NCBI RefSeq assembly: GCF_016591715.1
Contig: NZ_AP024109.1
Span: 5,642,001-5,706,000 of the forward strand
Direction: 5' to 3'
DNA: 64,000 bases
From: Mesorhizobium sp. J8
Lineage (GTDB): Bacteria > Pseudomonadota > Alphaproteobacteria > Rhizobiales > Rhizobiaceae
The notes below the pieces were generated by a model. That model did not search any database and was not told the origin of the DNA. It was given only the letters and a program-made list of their open reading frames with translations. How positions within the stretch are numbered: position 1 is the first letter of the stretch; each line of letters opens with the position of its first letter. Position numbers and translations under genes: made by a program. Below, piece by piece: positions 38,501 through 47,549 of this stretch.

Positions 38501-41500
38501 CGCCGGCCAGCGAGCTGATCGCACCATTGGCAGCGCCACCAAGCGAACCAACCGTGCCGCCGAGCGTGCCACCGATGCCACCAGCACCACCGACCGCGCC
38601 ATTCAGAGCGCTACCCAGAGCACCGACCGCGCCGCCAAGCGTCCCGCCGGCACCTCCGGCATCGCCGATCGCGCCATTCAGAGCGCTACCCAGAGCACCG
38701 ACCGCGCCGCCAAGCGTCCCGCCGGCACCTCCGGCACCGCCGATCGCGCCATTCAGGGCACTACCCAAAGCGCCAACCGCGCCATTGGCAGCGCCACCAA
38801 GCGAACCAACCGCGCCGCCGAGCGTGCCACCGGCACCACCGGCTCCGCCGATCGCGCCATTCAGGGCACTACCCAGAGCGCCGACCGTGCCGCCGAGCGA
38901 GCCACCGATGCCACCGGCACCCCCGATTGCTTCGTTAACGGCATTGCCCAGGGCACCGACCGCGCCACCGAGCGTACCTCCAGCACCACCAGCTCCGCCG
39001 ACCGCGCCATTCACGGCGCCGGCCAGCGAGCCGATCGCGCCATTCGCGGCACCGCCGAGCGAGCCACCGACTCCACCGGCACCACCGATTGCTCCGTTCA
39101 GGGCGCCACCCAGGGCACCAACGGCACCACCAAGCGTACCGCCAGCACCACCGGCACCACCGACTGCACCATTCACGGCACTGCTCAGGGCGCCAACCGC
39201 GCCGCCGAGCGTACCTCCAGCACCACCAGCTCCGCCAATCGCACCATTTACGGCGCCGGCCAGCGAGCCGATCGCACCATTGGCAGCGCCACCAAGCGAA
39301 CCAACCGTACCGCCGAGCGAGCCGCCGATGCCACCGGCACCGCCGACCGCGCCGTTAAGCGCACTGCTCAGGGCGCCAACCGCGCCGCCGAGCGTACCTC
39401 CAGCACCACCAGCTCCGCCAATCGCACCATTTACGGCGCCGGCCAGCGAGCCGATCGCACCATTGGCAGCGCCACCAAGCGAACCAACCGTACCGCCGAG
39501 CGAGCCGCCGATGCCACCGGCACCGCCGACCGCGCCGTTAAGCGCACTACTCAGGGCGCCAACCGCGCCGCCGAGCGTACCTCCAGCACCACCAGCTCCG
39601 CCGATCGCACCATTTACGGCGCCGGCCAGCGAGCCGATCGCACCATTGGCAGCGCCACCAAGCGAACCAACCGTGCCGCCGAGCGTGCCACCGATGCCAC
39701 CAGCACCGCCGATTGCTCCGTTAACGGCATTGCCCAGGGCACCGACCGCGCCGCCAAGCATACCTCCGGCACCGCCGGCGCCACCGACCGCACCGTTCAG
39801 CGCAGTGCCCAGAGCACCAACCGCGCCGCCAAGCGTACCGCCGACACCTCCGGCACCGCCGATCGCGCCATTCAGGGCACTACCCAAAGCGCCAACCGCG
39901 CCATTGGCAGCGCCACCAAGCGAACCAACCGCGCCGCCGAGCGTGCCACCGGCACCACCGGCTCCGCTGACCGCGCCGTTCAGAGCATCACCCAGGGCGC
40001 CAACCGCGCCGCCGAGCGTACCTCCAGCACCACCAGCTCCGCCGATCGCACCATTTACGGCGCCGGCCAGCGAGCCGACCGCACCATTCGCTGCACCACC
40101 AAGCGAACCAACCGTGCTACCGAGCGAGCCACCGATGCCACCAGCACCACCCACCGCGCCATTCAGCGCACTACTCAGGGCACCGACCGCGCCACCGAGC
40201 GTACCACCGACGCCGCCTGCTCCACCGACCGCACCGTTCAGCACATTACCCAGGGCACCAACGGCACCACCGAGCGTGCCACCGGCACCGCCAGCTCCGC
40301 CGATCGCGCCATCCAGGGCACTACCCAGAGCGCCGACCGTGCCGCCGAGCGAGCCACCGATGCCACCGGCACCGCCGATTGCTTCGTTAACGGCATTGCC
40401 CAGGGCACCGACCGCGCCACCGAGCGTACCTCCAGCACCACCAGCTCCGCCGACCGCGCCATTCACGGCGCCGGCCAGCGAGCCGATCGCGCCATTCGCG
40501 GCACCGCCGAGCGAGCCACCGACTCCACCGGCACCACCGATTGCTCCGTTCAGGGCGCCACCCAGAGCACCAACGGCACCACCAAGCGTACCGCCAGCAC
40601 CACCGGCACCACCGATTGCACCATTCACGGCACTGCTCAGGGCGCCAACCGCGCCACCGAGCGTGCCACCGGCACCGCCAGCTCCGCCGATCGCGCCATT
40701 CACGGCGCCGGCCAGCGAGCCGACCGCGCCATTGGCGGCACCGCCAAGCGAGCCGACCGTGCCACCGAGCGAGCCGCCGATGCCACCGGCTCCTCCGACC
40801 GCGCCATTCAGAGCGCTACCCAGAGCACCGACCGCGCCGCCGAGCGTACCGCCGGCACCTCCGGCACCGCCGATCGCGCCGTTGAGCGCAGTGCCCACGG
40901 TACCGACCGCGCCGCCAAGCGTACCGCTGACGCCGCCGGCTCCGCCGACCGCGCCATTCAGGGCACTACCCAGGGCGCCAACGGCACCACCGAGCGTGCC
41001 ACCGGCGCCGCCAGCTCCGCCAATCGCGCCATTCAGGGCGCTACCCAAAGCGCCAACCGCGCCATTGGCAGCGCCACCAAGCGAACCAACCGCGCCGCCG
41101 AGCGTACCTCCGGCACCGCCAGCTCCGCCGATCGCGCCGTTCACGGCGCTGGCCACCGAGCCGACCGCACCATTCGCTGCACCACCAAGCGAACCAACCG
41201 TGCTACCGAGCGAGCCACCGCCACCAGCACCACCCACCGCGCCATTCAGCGCATTACCCAGGGCACCAACGGCACCACCGAGCGTACCTCCGGCACCGCC
41301 AGCTCCGCCAATCGCGCCGTTCACGGCGCTCCCGAGTGAGCCGATCGTTCCACCGAGCGAACCACCGATGCCGCCGGCACCACCGATCACACCGTTGACG
41401 GCGCCGGCCAGCGAGCCGACCGTGCCACTGAGCGTACCAGTTGCAACACCGATTGGGCCGTTCACAGCGGCATCCAGAGTGCCCACCGCGCCGCCCACCG

Positions 41501-42170
41501 TCGAAACAACGCCGGCCGCTGACTTCCTCGCAGATTTGCCAACAGCATCCGCGCTCTTAAGCGCTGATTTGCCAAGGCTGGCCACTGATTTGCGCGCAGA
41601 CTTGCTGACAGCGCCAGCGGTCTTGCGGGCAGACTTTCCAAGGCCGGCTACAGTCTTACGCACAGGTTTGTGAATGTTGCGAACGGCCTTGCTAACGCCT
41701 TTTGTCACGCCGCTCACTGATTTGCCGACCGCACTTACGCCGTGATCACCCACTGCACTTACACCGCCAGCCGCTCCGCCGATTGCGCCGCCGAGGCCAC
41801 CCACAGCGCCGCCGACGGCACCACCGAGGCCGCCGACCGCGCCGCCAACGCCACCCACAGCTCCGCCGACCGCGCCGCCGAGGCCGCCGACTGCGCCGCC
41901 GACCGCACCACCAAGACCACCGACCGCGCCGCCGACTGCACCACCGACGCCACCGACCGCGCTGCCAACACCACCCACAGCTCCGCCGACCGCACCACCA
42001 AGGCCACCCACCGCGCCGCCGACTGCGCCGCCGAGGCCGCCTACTGCGCCGCCGACCGCACCACCAAGACCACCCAACCCGCCACCTGCCTGGGCTGTGA
42101 TAGTTGTCAGCAACGCAATTGACGCCGTGGTGGAAAGGAGGAAATGAGAACGCTTGTAAGTCTTGGACAT
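32535..42170 (-). CDS. Giant exported Gly-rich repeat protein fused to trigger factor PPIase and chaperone domains
   Basis: A 3211-aa frame without interruption. Order: signal peptide (residues 1 to about 28, ending TTITAQA); short [11 protein letters not shown] repeats to about 140; a basic segment (about 147-223) of GKSARKS-type repeats; some 80-90 unit-lengths of a 25-residue Gly/Ala repeat starting NGA(I/V)GGAGG (about 257-2514); a GGGGTGGGG hinge (about 2540-2570) with nearby cysteines; a second repeat type with LLANAAGxP (about 2637-2855); then from residue 2864 a trigger factor lacking its first 140 or so residues: [16 protein letters not shown]-type PPIase ([36 protein letters not shown]) and the whole C-terminal chaperone domain, ending in a Lys-rich tail. 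The ribosome-binding domain and its GFRxGxxP loop are absent. The ribosome site GGAG overlaps the stop of the preceding gene. Automated annotation may call it simply trigger factor. Confidence 0.85.
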   Translation of the reverse strand: MSKTYKRSHFLLSTTASIALLTTITAQAGGGLGGLGGAVGGAVGGLGGAVGGAVGGLGGAVGGAVGGVGSAVGGVGGAVGGAVGGLGGAVGGAVGGLGGAVGGAVGGVGGAVGGLGGAVGGAVGGLGGAIGGAAGGVSAVGDHGVSAVGKSVSGVTKGVSKAVRNIHKPVRKTVAGLGKSARKTAGAVSKSARKSVASLGKSALKSADAVGKSARKSAAGVVSTVGGAVGTLDAAVNGPIGVATGTLSGTVGSLAGAVNGVIGGAGGIGGSLGGTIGSLGSAVNGAIGGAGGAGGTLGGAVGALGNALNGAVGGAGGGGSLGSTVGSLGGAANGAVGSVASAVNGAIGGAGGAGGTLGGAVGSLGGAANGAVGALGSALNGAIGGAGGAGGTLGGAVGALGSALNGAVGGAGGVSGTLGGAVGTVGTALNGAIGGAGGAGGTLGGAVGALGSALNGAVGGAGGIGGSLGGTVGSLGGAANGAVGSLAGAVNGAIGGAGGAGGTLGGAVGALSSAVNGAIGGAGGAGGTLGGAVGALGGALNGAIGGAGGVGGSLGGAANGAIGSLAGAVNGAVGGAGGAGGTLGGAVGALGNAVNEAIGGAGGIGGSLGGTVGALGSALDGAIGGAGGAGGTLGGAVGALGNVLNGAVGGAGGVGGTLGGAVGALSSALNGAVGGAGGIGGSLGSTVGSLGGAANGAVGSLAGAVNGAIGGAGGAGGTLGGAVGALGDALNGAVSGAGGAGGTLGGAVGSLGGAANGAVGALGSALNGAIGGAGGVGGTLGGAVGALGTALNGAVGGAGGAGGMLGGAVGALGNAVNGAIGGAGGIGGTLGGTVGSLGGAANGAIGSLAGAVNGAIGGAGGAGGTLGGAVGALSSALNGAVGGAGGIGGSLGGTVGSLGGAANGAIGSLAGAVNGAIGGAGGAGGTLGGAVGALSSALNGAVGGAGGIGGSLGGTVGSLGGAANGAIGSLAGAVNGAIGGAGGAGGTLGGAVGALSSAVNGAVGGAGGAGGTLGGAVGALGGALNGAIGGAGGVGGSLGGAANGAIGSLAGAVNGAVGGAGGAGGTLGGAVGALGNAVNEAIGGAGGIGGSLGGTVGALGSALNGAIGGAGGAGGTLGGAVGSLGGAANGAVGALGSALNGAIGGAGGAGGTLGGAVGALGSALNGAIGDAGGAGGTLGGAVGALGSALNGAVGGAGGIGGTLGGTVGSLGGAANGAISSLAGAVNGAIGGAGGAGGTLGGAVGSLGGAANGAVGALGSALNGAIGGAGGAGGTLGGAVGALGSAVNGAVGGAGGIGGSLGGTVGALGSALNGAIGGAGGVGGTLGGAVGALGTALNGAVGGAGGAGGTLGGAVGALGGALNGAVGGAGGIGGSLGGAVGALGTALNGAVGGAGGIGGSLGGRVGSLGGAANGAIGSLAGAVNGAIGGAGGAGGTLGGAVGAVGTALNGAIGGAGGAGGMLGGAVGALGNALNGAVGGAGGVSGTLGDAVGAVGTALNGAIGGAGGAGGTLGGAVGALGNALNGAVGGAGDAGGTLGGAVGALGGAANGAVGALGSAVNGAIGGAGGAGGTLGGAVGALGNALNGAIGGAGGAGGTLGGAVGALGNALNGAVGGAGGIGGTVGSLGGAANGAIGSLASAVNGAVGGAGGASGTLGGAVGAVGTALNGAIGGAGGAGGTLGGAVGALGNALNGAVGGVGGAGGTLGGAVGALGTALNGAIGGAGGAGGTLGGAVGALGGAANGAVGALGSAVNGAIGGAGGAGGTLGGAVGALGTALNGAVGGAGGAGGTLGGAVGALGTALNGAVGGAGGIGGTVGSLGGAANGAIGSLSGAVNGAVGGAGGAGGTLGGAVGALGGAANGAVGALGSAVNGAIGGAGGAGGTLGGAVGALGNALNGAVGGAGGAGGTLGGAVGALGNALNGAFGGAGGVGGSLGGAANGAIGSLAGAVNGAVGGAGGVGGTLGGAVGAVGTALKGAIGGAGGAGGTLGGAVGALGNALNGAVGGAGGVSGTLGDAVGAVGTALNGAIGGAGGAGGTLGGAVGALGNALNGAVGGAGDAGGTLGGAVGALGGAANGAVGSVASAVNGAIGGAGGAGGTLGGAVGALGNALNGAVGGAGGVGGSLGGTVGALGSTLNGAVGSAGGAEGTLGGVVGAVGTALNGALGDAGGIGGSLGGTVGSLGGLADGAVGSLASALNGAIGGAGGAGGTLSDAVGALGNALNGAGGIGGSLSGTVGSLGGAANRAVGSLANTLNGAIGGTGGIGGSLGGAVGALASALNGATGDAGNAGGTLGSLANALNGAIGGAGGTGGDGGVLGSAIGSLGNALNGAAGGAGGTGGSGGTLGSAIGSLGNALNGSAGGAGGTGGAGGTLGSAIGSLGNALNGSAGGAGGTGGAGGTLGSAIGSLGNALNGAAGGAGGGGAGGTLGSAIGSLGNALNGAAGGTGGTGGAGGTLGSAIGSLGNALNGATGGASGVSGSLGGTVGSLGSTANGTVGSLTNAANGAVGSIGGAVGALASAVNGLIGSANSIVGGIIGSIGGGLGGSTGGGGTGGGGTGGGGTGSGGTAGGSTGGTGGGGTGGGIIGSVLGSIDCNSSAQGGPHCGSSLDGLVVLADSRSPGGYVVDADLTSSIPNGAAGGARSTRLLANAAGDPVGGASNGATGAAGSVPLLAKATGGAPNDGIGSGSNRLLANAAGNPASGASNGATGSSGADSKGLLANATSDLAGGALNSMANRAGAGSNGLFANATGVSNGGNGGVGVGSGGLLAYNGLLAYADGNPAGGASKKAAVGAGAGSTGMLANAASNPTDGVAKAVAGSGEQLANTACSSAGGASKAAAGSVGANADCGAAGSTLAAGTGSAQLNREIVPAIDIKDFANIKVTRPVYDVPASEIDEQIKRVAEAARTYKPADGKAAEGDRVTINYVGKIEEAFSGGTGANQPLVLGAQDFIPGFEGQLIGAKAGDQKKITVTFPENYQIASLAGKQATFDVTVMEVAKPGKLEINDATAKALGLDSLERLREVVRSQIENQFGSIARQKVKQQLLDQLAASYQFEVPSKLVEAEFNTIWAQVNRDLKATGRTFADEGTTEEKARADSMRLAERRIRLGLILVEIGKKEGISVSDEELQRGVLEQVRRLPANQQQAALGFYSSNPEALRTLRASIFEDKVVDHLLGQISVTDKKVTKEELMAEEKGLEAAATPMKKAAAKTDVK
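34630..41400. repeat. Coding array of 75-bp tandem repeats
   Basis: About 6.8 kb of degenerate 75-bp units (25 codons), with shorter inserted units of about 33-36 bp encoding [10 protein letters not shown]. Blocks of several units recur nearly unchanged (for example around 39230-39480 and 39410-39660), showing recent block duplication. Within the giant exported protein gene. Confidence 0.85.
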
Positions 42171-42179
42171 GGCACGCTC

Positions 42180-42758
42180 CTATTGGTTTCCTGTGCTGGT
42201 TTCTTGCAGTGACAACGGCGAGGCCGCAGCGGACGACCCGAGAAGCTGGTCGACCGCTTTGGCCTTGGAAAACTGGGAATCCGGCAAGCCCCGACGGGGA
42301 TGGCCAAGCCAAAGCTTGCCACCCTCGTCCCTCGGGACGAGTTCGATCGTCTCAGGCTCTTCGATGTTGAAAAGAGTCAGGATCCGGGTCTTCTTGCCAG
42401 GTTGCGGCTCGACGGCCGGATTCAGTCCGTCCCGTGAATGCCTGGCTGCGTGGCGCCGCGAGATCGCTGTAATCGGGGACGCATCTGACAGCGCGCTCAT
42501 TACAATGGAACACGTTGCATCACTTCCATTAGAATTAGCTGCGGCTAAAATTATTGCCGGCGAAAATGACGCGGCAGGCTTCGCATCCCCAGACAAAGTC
42601 CTGGAATTGATGCGATCGGCCATGTCCATTGCCTCCTGAGCAAGATTTCGAGCCAAGTAGAAGCGATCGCCGGCTACGGAGACCTTTGAAGACTTGTTCT
42701 CCAAGACATCGGCGGGCCGCCTGGAAACCGTTGCATCCAACAGTTTCCTGTAATCCAA
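42180..42758 (-). CDS. Hypothetical protein coupled to the giant gene
   Basis: A 192-aa frame whose TAG stop (42180-42182) is part of the TAGGAG ribosome site of the giant gene, so translation should be coupled. The start is uncertain (TTG at 42758; no ATG before about residue 43). No signal peptide or membrane helix. The sequence is Ser/Ala-rich with ordinary-looking stretches such as VAGDRFYLARNLAQEAMDMA and RILTLFNIEEPETIELVPRD; I recognise no domain. A short frame on the opposite strand is less protein-like. It may assist or regulate the giant protein; that is inference from position. Confidence 0.45.
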   Translation of the reverse strand: MDYRKLLDATVSRRPADVLENKSSKVSVAGDRFYLARNLAQEAMDMADRINSRTLSGDAKPAASFSPAIILAAANSNGSDATCSIVMSALSDASPITAISRRHAARHSRDGLNPAVEPQPGKKTRILTLFNIEEPETIELVPRDEGGKLWLGHPRRGLPDSQFSKAKAVDQLLGSSAAASPLSLQETSTGNQ

Positions 42759-43124
42759 GCCTGAGCGGGTCCTTTTAGGTACCTAGCCTGTTACGCGTTT
42801 ATCCGTGGAATTCTCCACCATTTCTTCAACCAATACAGAAATACATTTTGCTCACGCCCATCGATCTACGTCATTGTCGATTCGCGCGAAGAATTGACAG
42901 AAAACATCACATAATAAGCGAATATGACCTTGAGTTACTTATGTATTAATTGATTTGCTTTTCTTAAAACTTTAGCGATCGCCGGCAGCCAAACCGTCCA
43001 GGAGGATTTCGTCCCTAACCGCTCTGGCGTGCTTTCCTTGCCGTTGCCCAGTCTTATGTTCATTCGCTTCGATCCCGGCGCGACCCTGCCTGGAAGCTCC
43101 GGTGTTGTGGTCTCGCTGCCGGGC
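42759..43124. other. AT-rich leader upstream of the giant gene operon
   Basis: About 200 bases (42790-42990) are far AT-richer than the rest of the window. It is the natural place for the minus-strand promoter of the 42758-32535 operon. I found no convincing box pair, and a plus-strand TTGACA at 42894-42899 has no well-spaced -10. No gene seen. Confidence 0.5.
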
Positions 43125-43340
43125 GCTAGGCGCCAGTTAAGCCCCTTCTGAAACGTGTCGGGAATTCCAAGGATCTCGGCCTTCTCGTAGACGCGCAGGG
43201 CGCCCTCGCAGCCGGGGCGGAACCGCTGCAGCGCGGGATCGAGCTTGAGGCCTCGCAGCCCGCGCCTCTTGATCGCGTGTCCGAGGGCCGGCGCGGCCGA
43301 GTCATTCGGATCGACCGAGGCGAACCCATCAGGCGGGCAC
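43125..43340 (-). pseudogene. Amidohydrolase (metal-dependent hydrolase) remnant
   Basis: Translating the minus strand from 43329 gives GFASVDPNDSAAPALGHAIK then GLRGLKLDPALQRF and YEKAEILGIPDTF, which matches the middle of amidohydrolase-2/ACMSD-like enzymes (GFASVDP, GLKLHPALQ, YEKAxELGIP). The catalytic His of KLHP is Asp here, the HTG motif after GIP is replaced by TFQKG, there is no start codon, and the similarity fades after about 43060. A decayed fragment of about 72 codons. Confidence 0.5.
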
Positions 43341-43762
43341 TCCGCCAGCGTCAGGCGTGCTTGACGGCGGCAGGGCGAACGCCAGCCGCCAGATTCAATT
43401 CGGACGTCCGAAAACGTTCTCCCACCGATTCGCAGAAATATGCGGCAGCTCCAACTCCGGCTCCCGCCCCAGCATCAGTCCAAGCACCCGGGGCGGTGCG
43501 AGCGGCGTCTGCTGCACCCAGCAGCGGGGAGCGAAGGCACGCCGGGACACCCGGCGATGGTCATGCCCGACCCTTCCTTGCCTTCGGTTTCGACCCGGCC
43601 GGAGCGCAGGACGAGCTTGTCCGGCACGGTCTGCGGCCACGCGCCGGGCGGCCTTCAATATCTGATCGCGGACGCCCGCTGCCGCGGCGAGGCTGGCCGC
43701 GCCGAGCGAGCCAGCCTCGGCAGCTGCCAGCCCTTGCCCCCGCTGGGCGCTCAATGGCAGCC
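43341..43762. other. Degenerate region without a supported gene
   Basis: About 420 bases with GC-rich open frames on both strands but none with a ribosome site and consistent protein character. Short minus-strand stretches such as TVPDKLVLRSGRVETEGKEG look protein-like but shift frame, suggesting more gene debris beside the amidohydrolase remnant. Confidence 0.4.
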
Positions 43763-43966
43763 TCAATGCTCGACCAGGTGGTATCTGAAACGATCGCGCA
43801 CGAATTCGTTGAAAAATTGCCCTTTCGAGAATGCCGCCTTGAAAGCCGCGTAGACCTCGGGTCCGACGTCCTCATAATCATAGCGCTTGCCAGTTGGGAC
43901 GAACCACACCGAAAGGACCCGCCTCGACCGATCGTAGTGGATATTCTGGATCGCGGTGGAAGGCAT
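43763..43966 (-). CDS. KTSC domain-containing protein
   Basis: A 67-aa single-domain protein: IQNIHYDRSRRVLSVWF, then GKRYDYEDVGPEVYAAF and FSKGQFFNEFVRDRF, the standard KTSC layout (normally ending near a K-T-S-C-like or YHL stretch). The start ATG 43966 follows a strong GGAGGTGG; 18 additional residues upstream are possible but unsupported. KTSC domains are small, often phage- or nucleic-acid-associated, and of unknown function. Divergent from the AlkB-like gene. Confidence 0.85.
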   Translation of the reverse strand: MPSTAIQNIHYDRSRRVLSVWFVPTGKRYDYEDVGPEVYAAFKAAFSKGQFFNEFVRDRFRYHLVEH

Positions 43967-44067
43967 GTGCCACCTCCTGCTTCCAACTTTAATCTTCCGT
44001 GCGCCCCTGGGTTCCGCCATGCCTGGACCCGCCTTGCAGAAGCGCTTTCATTGCCTATCTGAGCCGC

Positions 44068-44676
44068 ATGTCATCAGCCAAGAGCCGAACCACGGGGCGC
44101 GCCTTCCAGGGCGATCTCTTCGGCATGCCTGCAAGCCCGCCAGCACCCGAAGGCTTCTCCTACCGGCCGGACCTGATTGCACGCGACGAAGAACAGGAAC
44201 TGGTCCGTCATATCCGGAGCCTGCCCTTCAAACCTTTCGACTTCCATGGCCATCTTGCCAACAGACAGGTGGTCGGCTTCGGCCTGCGCTACGACTACGA
44301 GCGCCGCCAGGTGCTTGAAGCGCCACCGATTCCGGACTTCCTGCTGCCGCTTCGCGCCAAGGTTGCCGCCTTCGCGGGCGTCCCGGCAGCCGAATTCGCG
44401 CAGGTGCTGATCAACGAGTACCGCCCGGGAGCCGGCATAGGCTGGCACCGGGACAAGCCCCATTTCGAGCTCGTGGCGGGCGTTTCCCTGCTCGCGCCCT
44501 GCAGCTTCCGGCTGCGCCGCAAGACCGGCGCGGCATGGGACCGCGAAACGATCGAGGTCGAGCCCAGATCCGTCTATCTCATGGCCGGGCCGGCGCGGAA
44601 CGAGTGGGAGCACTCTATTCCGCCCGTGGAACATCATCGCTATTCGGTGACGTTCCGGACGATGCGGGCTCTGTAG
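44068..44676 (+). CDS. AlkB-like 2-oxoglutarate/Fe(II) dioxygenase
   Basis: A 202-aa member of the 2OG-Fe(II) oxygenase AlkB type. Iron ligands: H and D of GWHRDKPHFEL (about residue 132) and H of EWEHSIPPVEHHRYS; the 2-oxoglutarate arginine lies in RYSVTFRTM. NEYRPGAGIGWH is the usual approach motif. AlkB proteins remove alkyl groups from DNA or RNA bases; this lineage (ABH-like, with FxFHGH near residue 65) has not been assigned a substrate by the sequence alone. Start ATG 44068 has only a weak ribosome site. Confidence 0.88.
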   Translation: MSSAKSRTTGRAFQGDLFGMPASPPAPEGFSYRPDLIARDEEQELVRHIRSLPFKPFDFHGHLANRQVVGFGLRYDYERRQVLEAPPIPDFLLPLRAKVAAFAGVPAAEFAQVLINEYRPGAGIGWHRDKPHFELVAGVSLLAPCSFRLRRKTGAAWDRETIEVEPRSVYLMAGPARNEWEHSIPPVEHHRYSVTFRTMRAL

Positions 44677-44758
44677 GCAGCCGCACCGGCGACCATCCGG
44701 GAACCATCGCCTGACCCCGGGGTTGTGTCGTCAGATTTCGAGATCGAAAGGAAAGACG

Positions 44759-45166
44759 ATGCGTATGTTGACGATAGTCCTGACGCTGTCGGCAATGGCA
44801 TTGGCGCAGCCGGCTTCCGCCCAGCGCGCCGATCCGCAGCCGCCGCAAGCGCCGCCCCCTGCCCAGGAGCCGATCCCCGGCCAACCTCAACCCGGCCAGA
44901 ACCCCGGTCAGGATGATGCCACCCAGAATGTCACCAATATCGTCGTGGTGGCGATGGAGGACCTGCCTGCGGAAGTGAAGGCGCAGGCCGAAGCCATAGT
45001 CACCAGGACGACCGCCAAGGAACTGGCCAAGCTGCAAAGCTCTGTCGACGCCTCGCCCGAGGCGACGTCGGTCCTGCATGCGAACGGACTGAATTCCTCG
45101 CAGGTCGTCGCAGCCAACATCGACGGTGACGGCACGCTGACGCTGATCATCCAGACGACGGCCTGA
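44759..45166 (+). CDS. Exported Pro-rich hypothetical protein
   Basis: A 135-aa protein with a Sec signal (MRMLTIVLTLSAMALAQPASAQ, split by cleavage after about residue 20), a Pro/Gln-rich linker (PQPPQAPPPAQEPIPGQPQP), and a C-terminal half predicted as helix then beta (LPAEVKAQAEAIVTRTT, then VVAANIDGDGTLTLIIQ). ATG 44759 follows AAAGGAAAG. I know of no named domain. It stands between alkB-like and the orphan nuoD. Confidence 0.65.
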   Translation: MRMLTIVLTLSAMALAQPASAQRADPQPPQAPPPAQEPIPGQPQPGQNPGQDDATQNVTNIVVVAMEDLPAEVKAQAEAIVTRTTAKELAKLQSSVDASPEATSVLHANGLNSSQVVAANIDGDGTLTLIIQTTA

Positions 45167-45168
45167 CC

Positions 45169-45372
45169 TAAAGCATGTCTCCCGAAAGTGGGAACCGGTT
45201 TCGGCACAAAGACATGCGTAAAATCAAGAACCTAAAGCGCAGGGAGCGAATCTGAAAGATCGCGACGCGCTTTAGAGCAATTCCAGGAAAAGTGTGAGCG
45301 GTTTTCCGCCAGGAATTGCGTAAAAACAAGGAGATAGAGCATTTCACCGTTTCCGTGAAACGGTGAAATGCT
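45169..45372. repeat. Composite RIME-like repeat A'+B+C
   Basis: A diverged A module with arms AAGCATGTCTCCCGAAAG and AAAGACATGCG, then B from 45273 and C with the perfect arms 45338-45352 and 45358-45372. Ends about 70 bases before the nuoD start. Confidence 0.8.
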
Positions 45373-45440
45373 CAAGGGGTACGATCCGGCCGAACGGCGA
45401 CCCCGGTTTGCCTTCGATCCTCACTCTTGCGGAGGCCGTC

Positions 45441-46631
45441 ATGACCGAAGCCGCAGTACGCAGCTTCACGCTCAATTTCGGGCCGCAGCATCCCTCGGCC
45501 CATGGCGTGCTCAGGCTGGTGCTGGAACTGGACGGCGAGATCGTCGACCGCGCCGACCCGCATATCGGCCTGCTGCATCGCGGCACCGAGAAGCTGATCG
45601 AATACAAGAACTATCTGCAGGCCCTGCCCTATTTCGACCGGCTCGACTATGTCGCGCCGATGAATCAGGAGCATGCTTTCTGCCTCGCCGCCGAAAAGCT
45701 GCTCGAACTGTCCGTCCCCCGGCGCGGCCAATTGATCCGCGTGCTGTTTTGCGAGATCGGGCGGCTGTTGTCGCATCTTCTCAACGTCACCACGCAGGCG
45801 ATGGACATCGGCGCGCTGACGCCGCCGCTCTGGGGTTTCGCCGAGCGCGAGAAGCTGATGGTCTTCTATGAGCGTGCGTCCGGCGCCCGCATGCACGCGA
45901 ATTATTTCCGGGTCGGCGGCGTGCATCAGGACCTGCCGGAAGAGCTGCTCGACGACATATGGGATTTCTGCGATCCGTTCCTGAAGGCCTGCGACGATCT
46001 CGATAGCCTGCTTACCGGCAGCCGCATCTTCAAGCAGCGCAATGTCGATGTCGGCGTGATCTCACTCGATGACGCCTGGGGCCTGGGCTTCTCCGGCCCC
46101 ATGGTGCGCGGCTCGGGCGCCGCCTGGGACCTGCGCAAGGCGCAGCCCTACGAATGCTATGCGGAGATGGATTTCGACATCCCCATCGGCAAGCACGGCG
46201 ACTGCTACGATCGCTATCTGGTGCGCATGGAGGAGATGCGCCAGTCGGTGCGCATCATGCGGCAATGCCTGGAAAAGCTGCGCTCGGCCGATGGCCGGGG
46301 TCCAGTCGCCGCGGCGAACCGGAAGATCACGCCGCCGCCGCGCGCCACCATGAAGCGTTCGATGGAAGCGACGATCCAGCATTTCAAGCTCTATACCGAA
46401 GGCCACCGCGTGCCGGCTGGCGAAGTCTATGCGGCGGTCGAGGCGCCGAAGGGCGAGTTCGGCGTTTATCTGGTCTCGGACGGCAGCAACGTCCCCTATC
46501 GCTGCAAGATACGCGCTCCCTCCTTCGCCCATCTCCAGGCGATGGATTTCCTCTCGCGCGGGCATATGGTGGCGGACGTCGCGGCGATCATTGGCTCGCT
46601 CGACATCGTCTTCGGCGAGATCGATCGCTAG
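45441..46631 (+). CDS. nuoD: Orphan NADH-quinone oxidoreductase subunit D paralogue
   Basis: A 396-aa NuoD-type protein of full length. Family motifs: [59 protein letters not shown], and the C-terminal [14 protein letters not shown] and [12 protein letters not shown]. In complex I, subunit D (49 kDa) lines the quinone site; the His and Tyr there (in HPSAHG and YFDRLDYV) are kept. No other nuo gene is nearby, whereas nuoD normally lies in a 14-gene operon. ATG 45441 follows GCGGAGG. The stop codon is part of a downstream palindromic repeat. Confidence 0.93.
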   Translation: MTEAAVRSFTLNFGPQHPSAHGVLRLVLELDGEIVDRADPHIGLLHRGTEKLIEYKNYLQALPYFDRLDYVAPMNQEHAFCLAAEKLLELSVPRRGQLIRVLFCEIGRLLSHLLNVTTQAMDIGALTPPLWGFAEREKLMVFYERASGARMHANYFRVGGVHQDLPEELLDDIWDFCDPFLKACDDLDSLLTGSRIFKQRNVDVGVISLDDAWGLGFSGPMVRGSGAAWDLRKAQPYECYAEMDFDIPIGKHGDCYDRYLVRMEEMRQSVRIMRQCLEKLRSADGRGPVAAANRKITPPPRATMKRSMEATIQHFKLYTEGHRVPAGEVYAAVEAPKGEFGVYLVSDGSNVPYRCKIRAPSFAHLQAMDFLSRGHMVADVAAIIGSLDIVFGEIDR

Positions 46632-46730
46632 AGCAATTCCAGGAAAAGTGTGAGCGGTTTTCCGTCCGGAATTGCGTAAGAACAAAGAGCTAGAGCGGTT
46701 CGCCGTTTCCGTGAAACGGTGAACGCTCTA
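46629..46730. repeat. RIME-like repeat B+C
   Basis: TAGAGCAATTCCAGGAAAAG to GGAATTGCG, then a C module with GGTTCGCCGTTTCCGTG and AAACGGTGAACGCTC. Its first TAG is the nuoD stop codon. Confidence 0.8.
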
Positions 46731-46816
46731 AAGAGGGAGCGCAGAGACCCCGGTCAGGCCTCCACCGCTCCCATCGAGTTTCTGATCGGTCGCGATTGCA
46801 TGCATCGCGGCCGTCG

Positions 46817-47251
46817 CTAATGCATGAACACCGCTCTCAACCAGGCAAGGATACCCGCGCCCGGAGAGATCGCCGCGCGCACGCGCGATGCCGCCCAGCG
46901 GGACGGCATGTTGGCGCCGACATGGCAATGGCAGACGACCTCATGCAGCTGCCAGTCGCTCATCTCGAAGAAGCGTTTGGCTTCTCCGTAGGTATCGTCC
47001 CGCAAGCCTTGCGCGCGGAAGATCGGATCCTCGAAAGCGACGGTGATCGCCGATCCGTCCGTGCGCATTCTTTGACGCACGTCTGGCGTAGCGTATTCGG
47101 TGCCCGTCAACGCCGTGAGGCGACGGCCGGGGTTTTGTTCGAGAAGTTGCGCCCAGCGCTCGAGGCGCTGGGCGCGATTGGCGATGAGAGCCGGTGCTTC
47201 GGCATGAACGTCGGCAACGGCGTTGATTTGGTCAAGGGTTTGGTGCTTCAC
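46817..47251 (-). CDS. Conserved hypothetical protein
   Basis: A 144-aa cytoplasmic protein. It has ordinary protein character with AQRLERWAQLLEQNPGRRL, a GTEYAT strand, ITVAFEDPIFRAQGLRDDTY and GEAKRFFEMSDWQLHEVVCHCH, ending in an Ala-rich helix. I recall similar hypothetical proteins in rhizobia, with the GEAKRFFExSDxQLH segment best conserved, but no function. GTG 47251 after AGGAG is the preferred start; the frame reaches 47272. Convergent with nuoD. Confidence 0.7.
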   Translation of the reverse strand: MKHQTLDQINAVADVHAEAPALIANRAQRLERWAQLLEQNPGRRLTALTGTEYATPDVRQRMRTDGSAITVAFEDPIFRAQGLRDDTYGEAKRFFEMSDWQLHEVVCHCHVGANMPSRWAASRVRAAISPGAGILAWLRAVFMH

Positions 47252-47549
47252 GGCCGTCTCCTGTATCGGCACAATTGGCCACCCGCTGGCAATGGAACTA
47301 AGGCACGGCCAGTCGCCGGCAAGAGCCGAAACAGGCGCACGGAATCATTTGATCGCCACTGGCCGCCATCACGCGGCGCGATCGTGTGGGAACTATCCGC
47401 GGGCGTGGCCGTTCTGCCACTTGCGCTGCCGATCGCACCCGGCGAAGCGTCCGATGGGCGGCGATCGCATCATCGTTTCAGGTCGGGCGGCTGATCCCGG
47501 TTTTGGATCGCAGCAAAGCCTGTCGGGCACAGAGCGGAAGGAAAACGCG

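Noticed and set aside
34630..41400. CRISPR-like appearance of the repeat array
   Set aside because: Units are directly adjacent, of 75 bp, coding and degenerate, with no unique spacers.
34630..41400. Relation to mycobacterial PE_PGRS proteins
   Set aside because: The GGAGG pattern is shared, but there is no PE domain; the resemblance is compositional only.
34393..41673. A 2426-codon plus-strand open frame opposite the giant gene, encoding a PPAPP-rich product
   Set aside because: It mirrors the 75-bp repeats exactly: the lack of stops follows from the GC-rich repeat on the other strand. It has no ribosome site, signal or domain.
42163..42639. Plus-strand frame opposite the gene coupled to the giant gene
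   Set aside because: The minus-strand frame has the coupled stop/ribosome site arrangement and more natural composition; the plus frame has neither.
43277..44062. A 261-codon plus-strand frame between the giant operon and the AlkB-like gene
   Set aside because: Low-complexity translation, antisense to both the amidohydrolase remnant and the KTSC gene, without a ribosome site.
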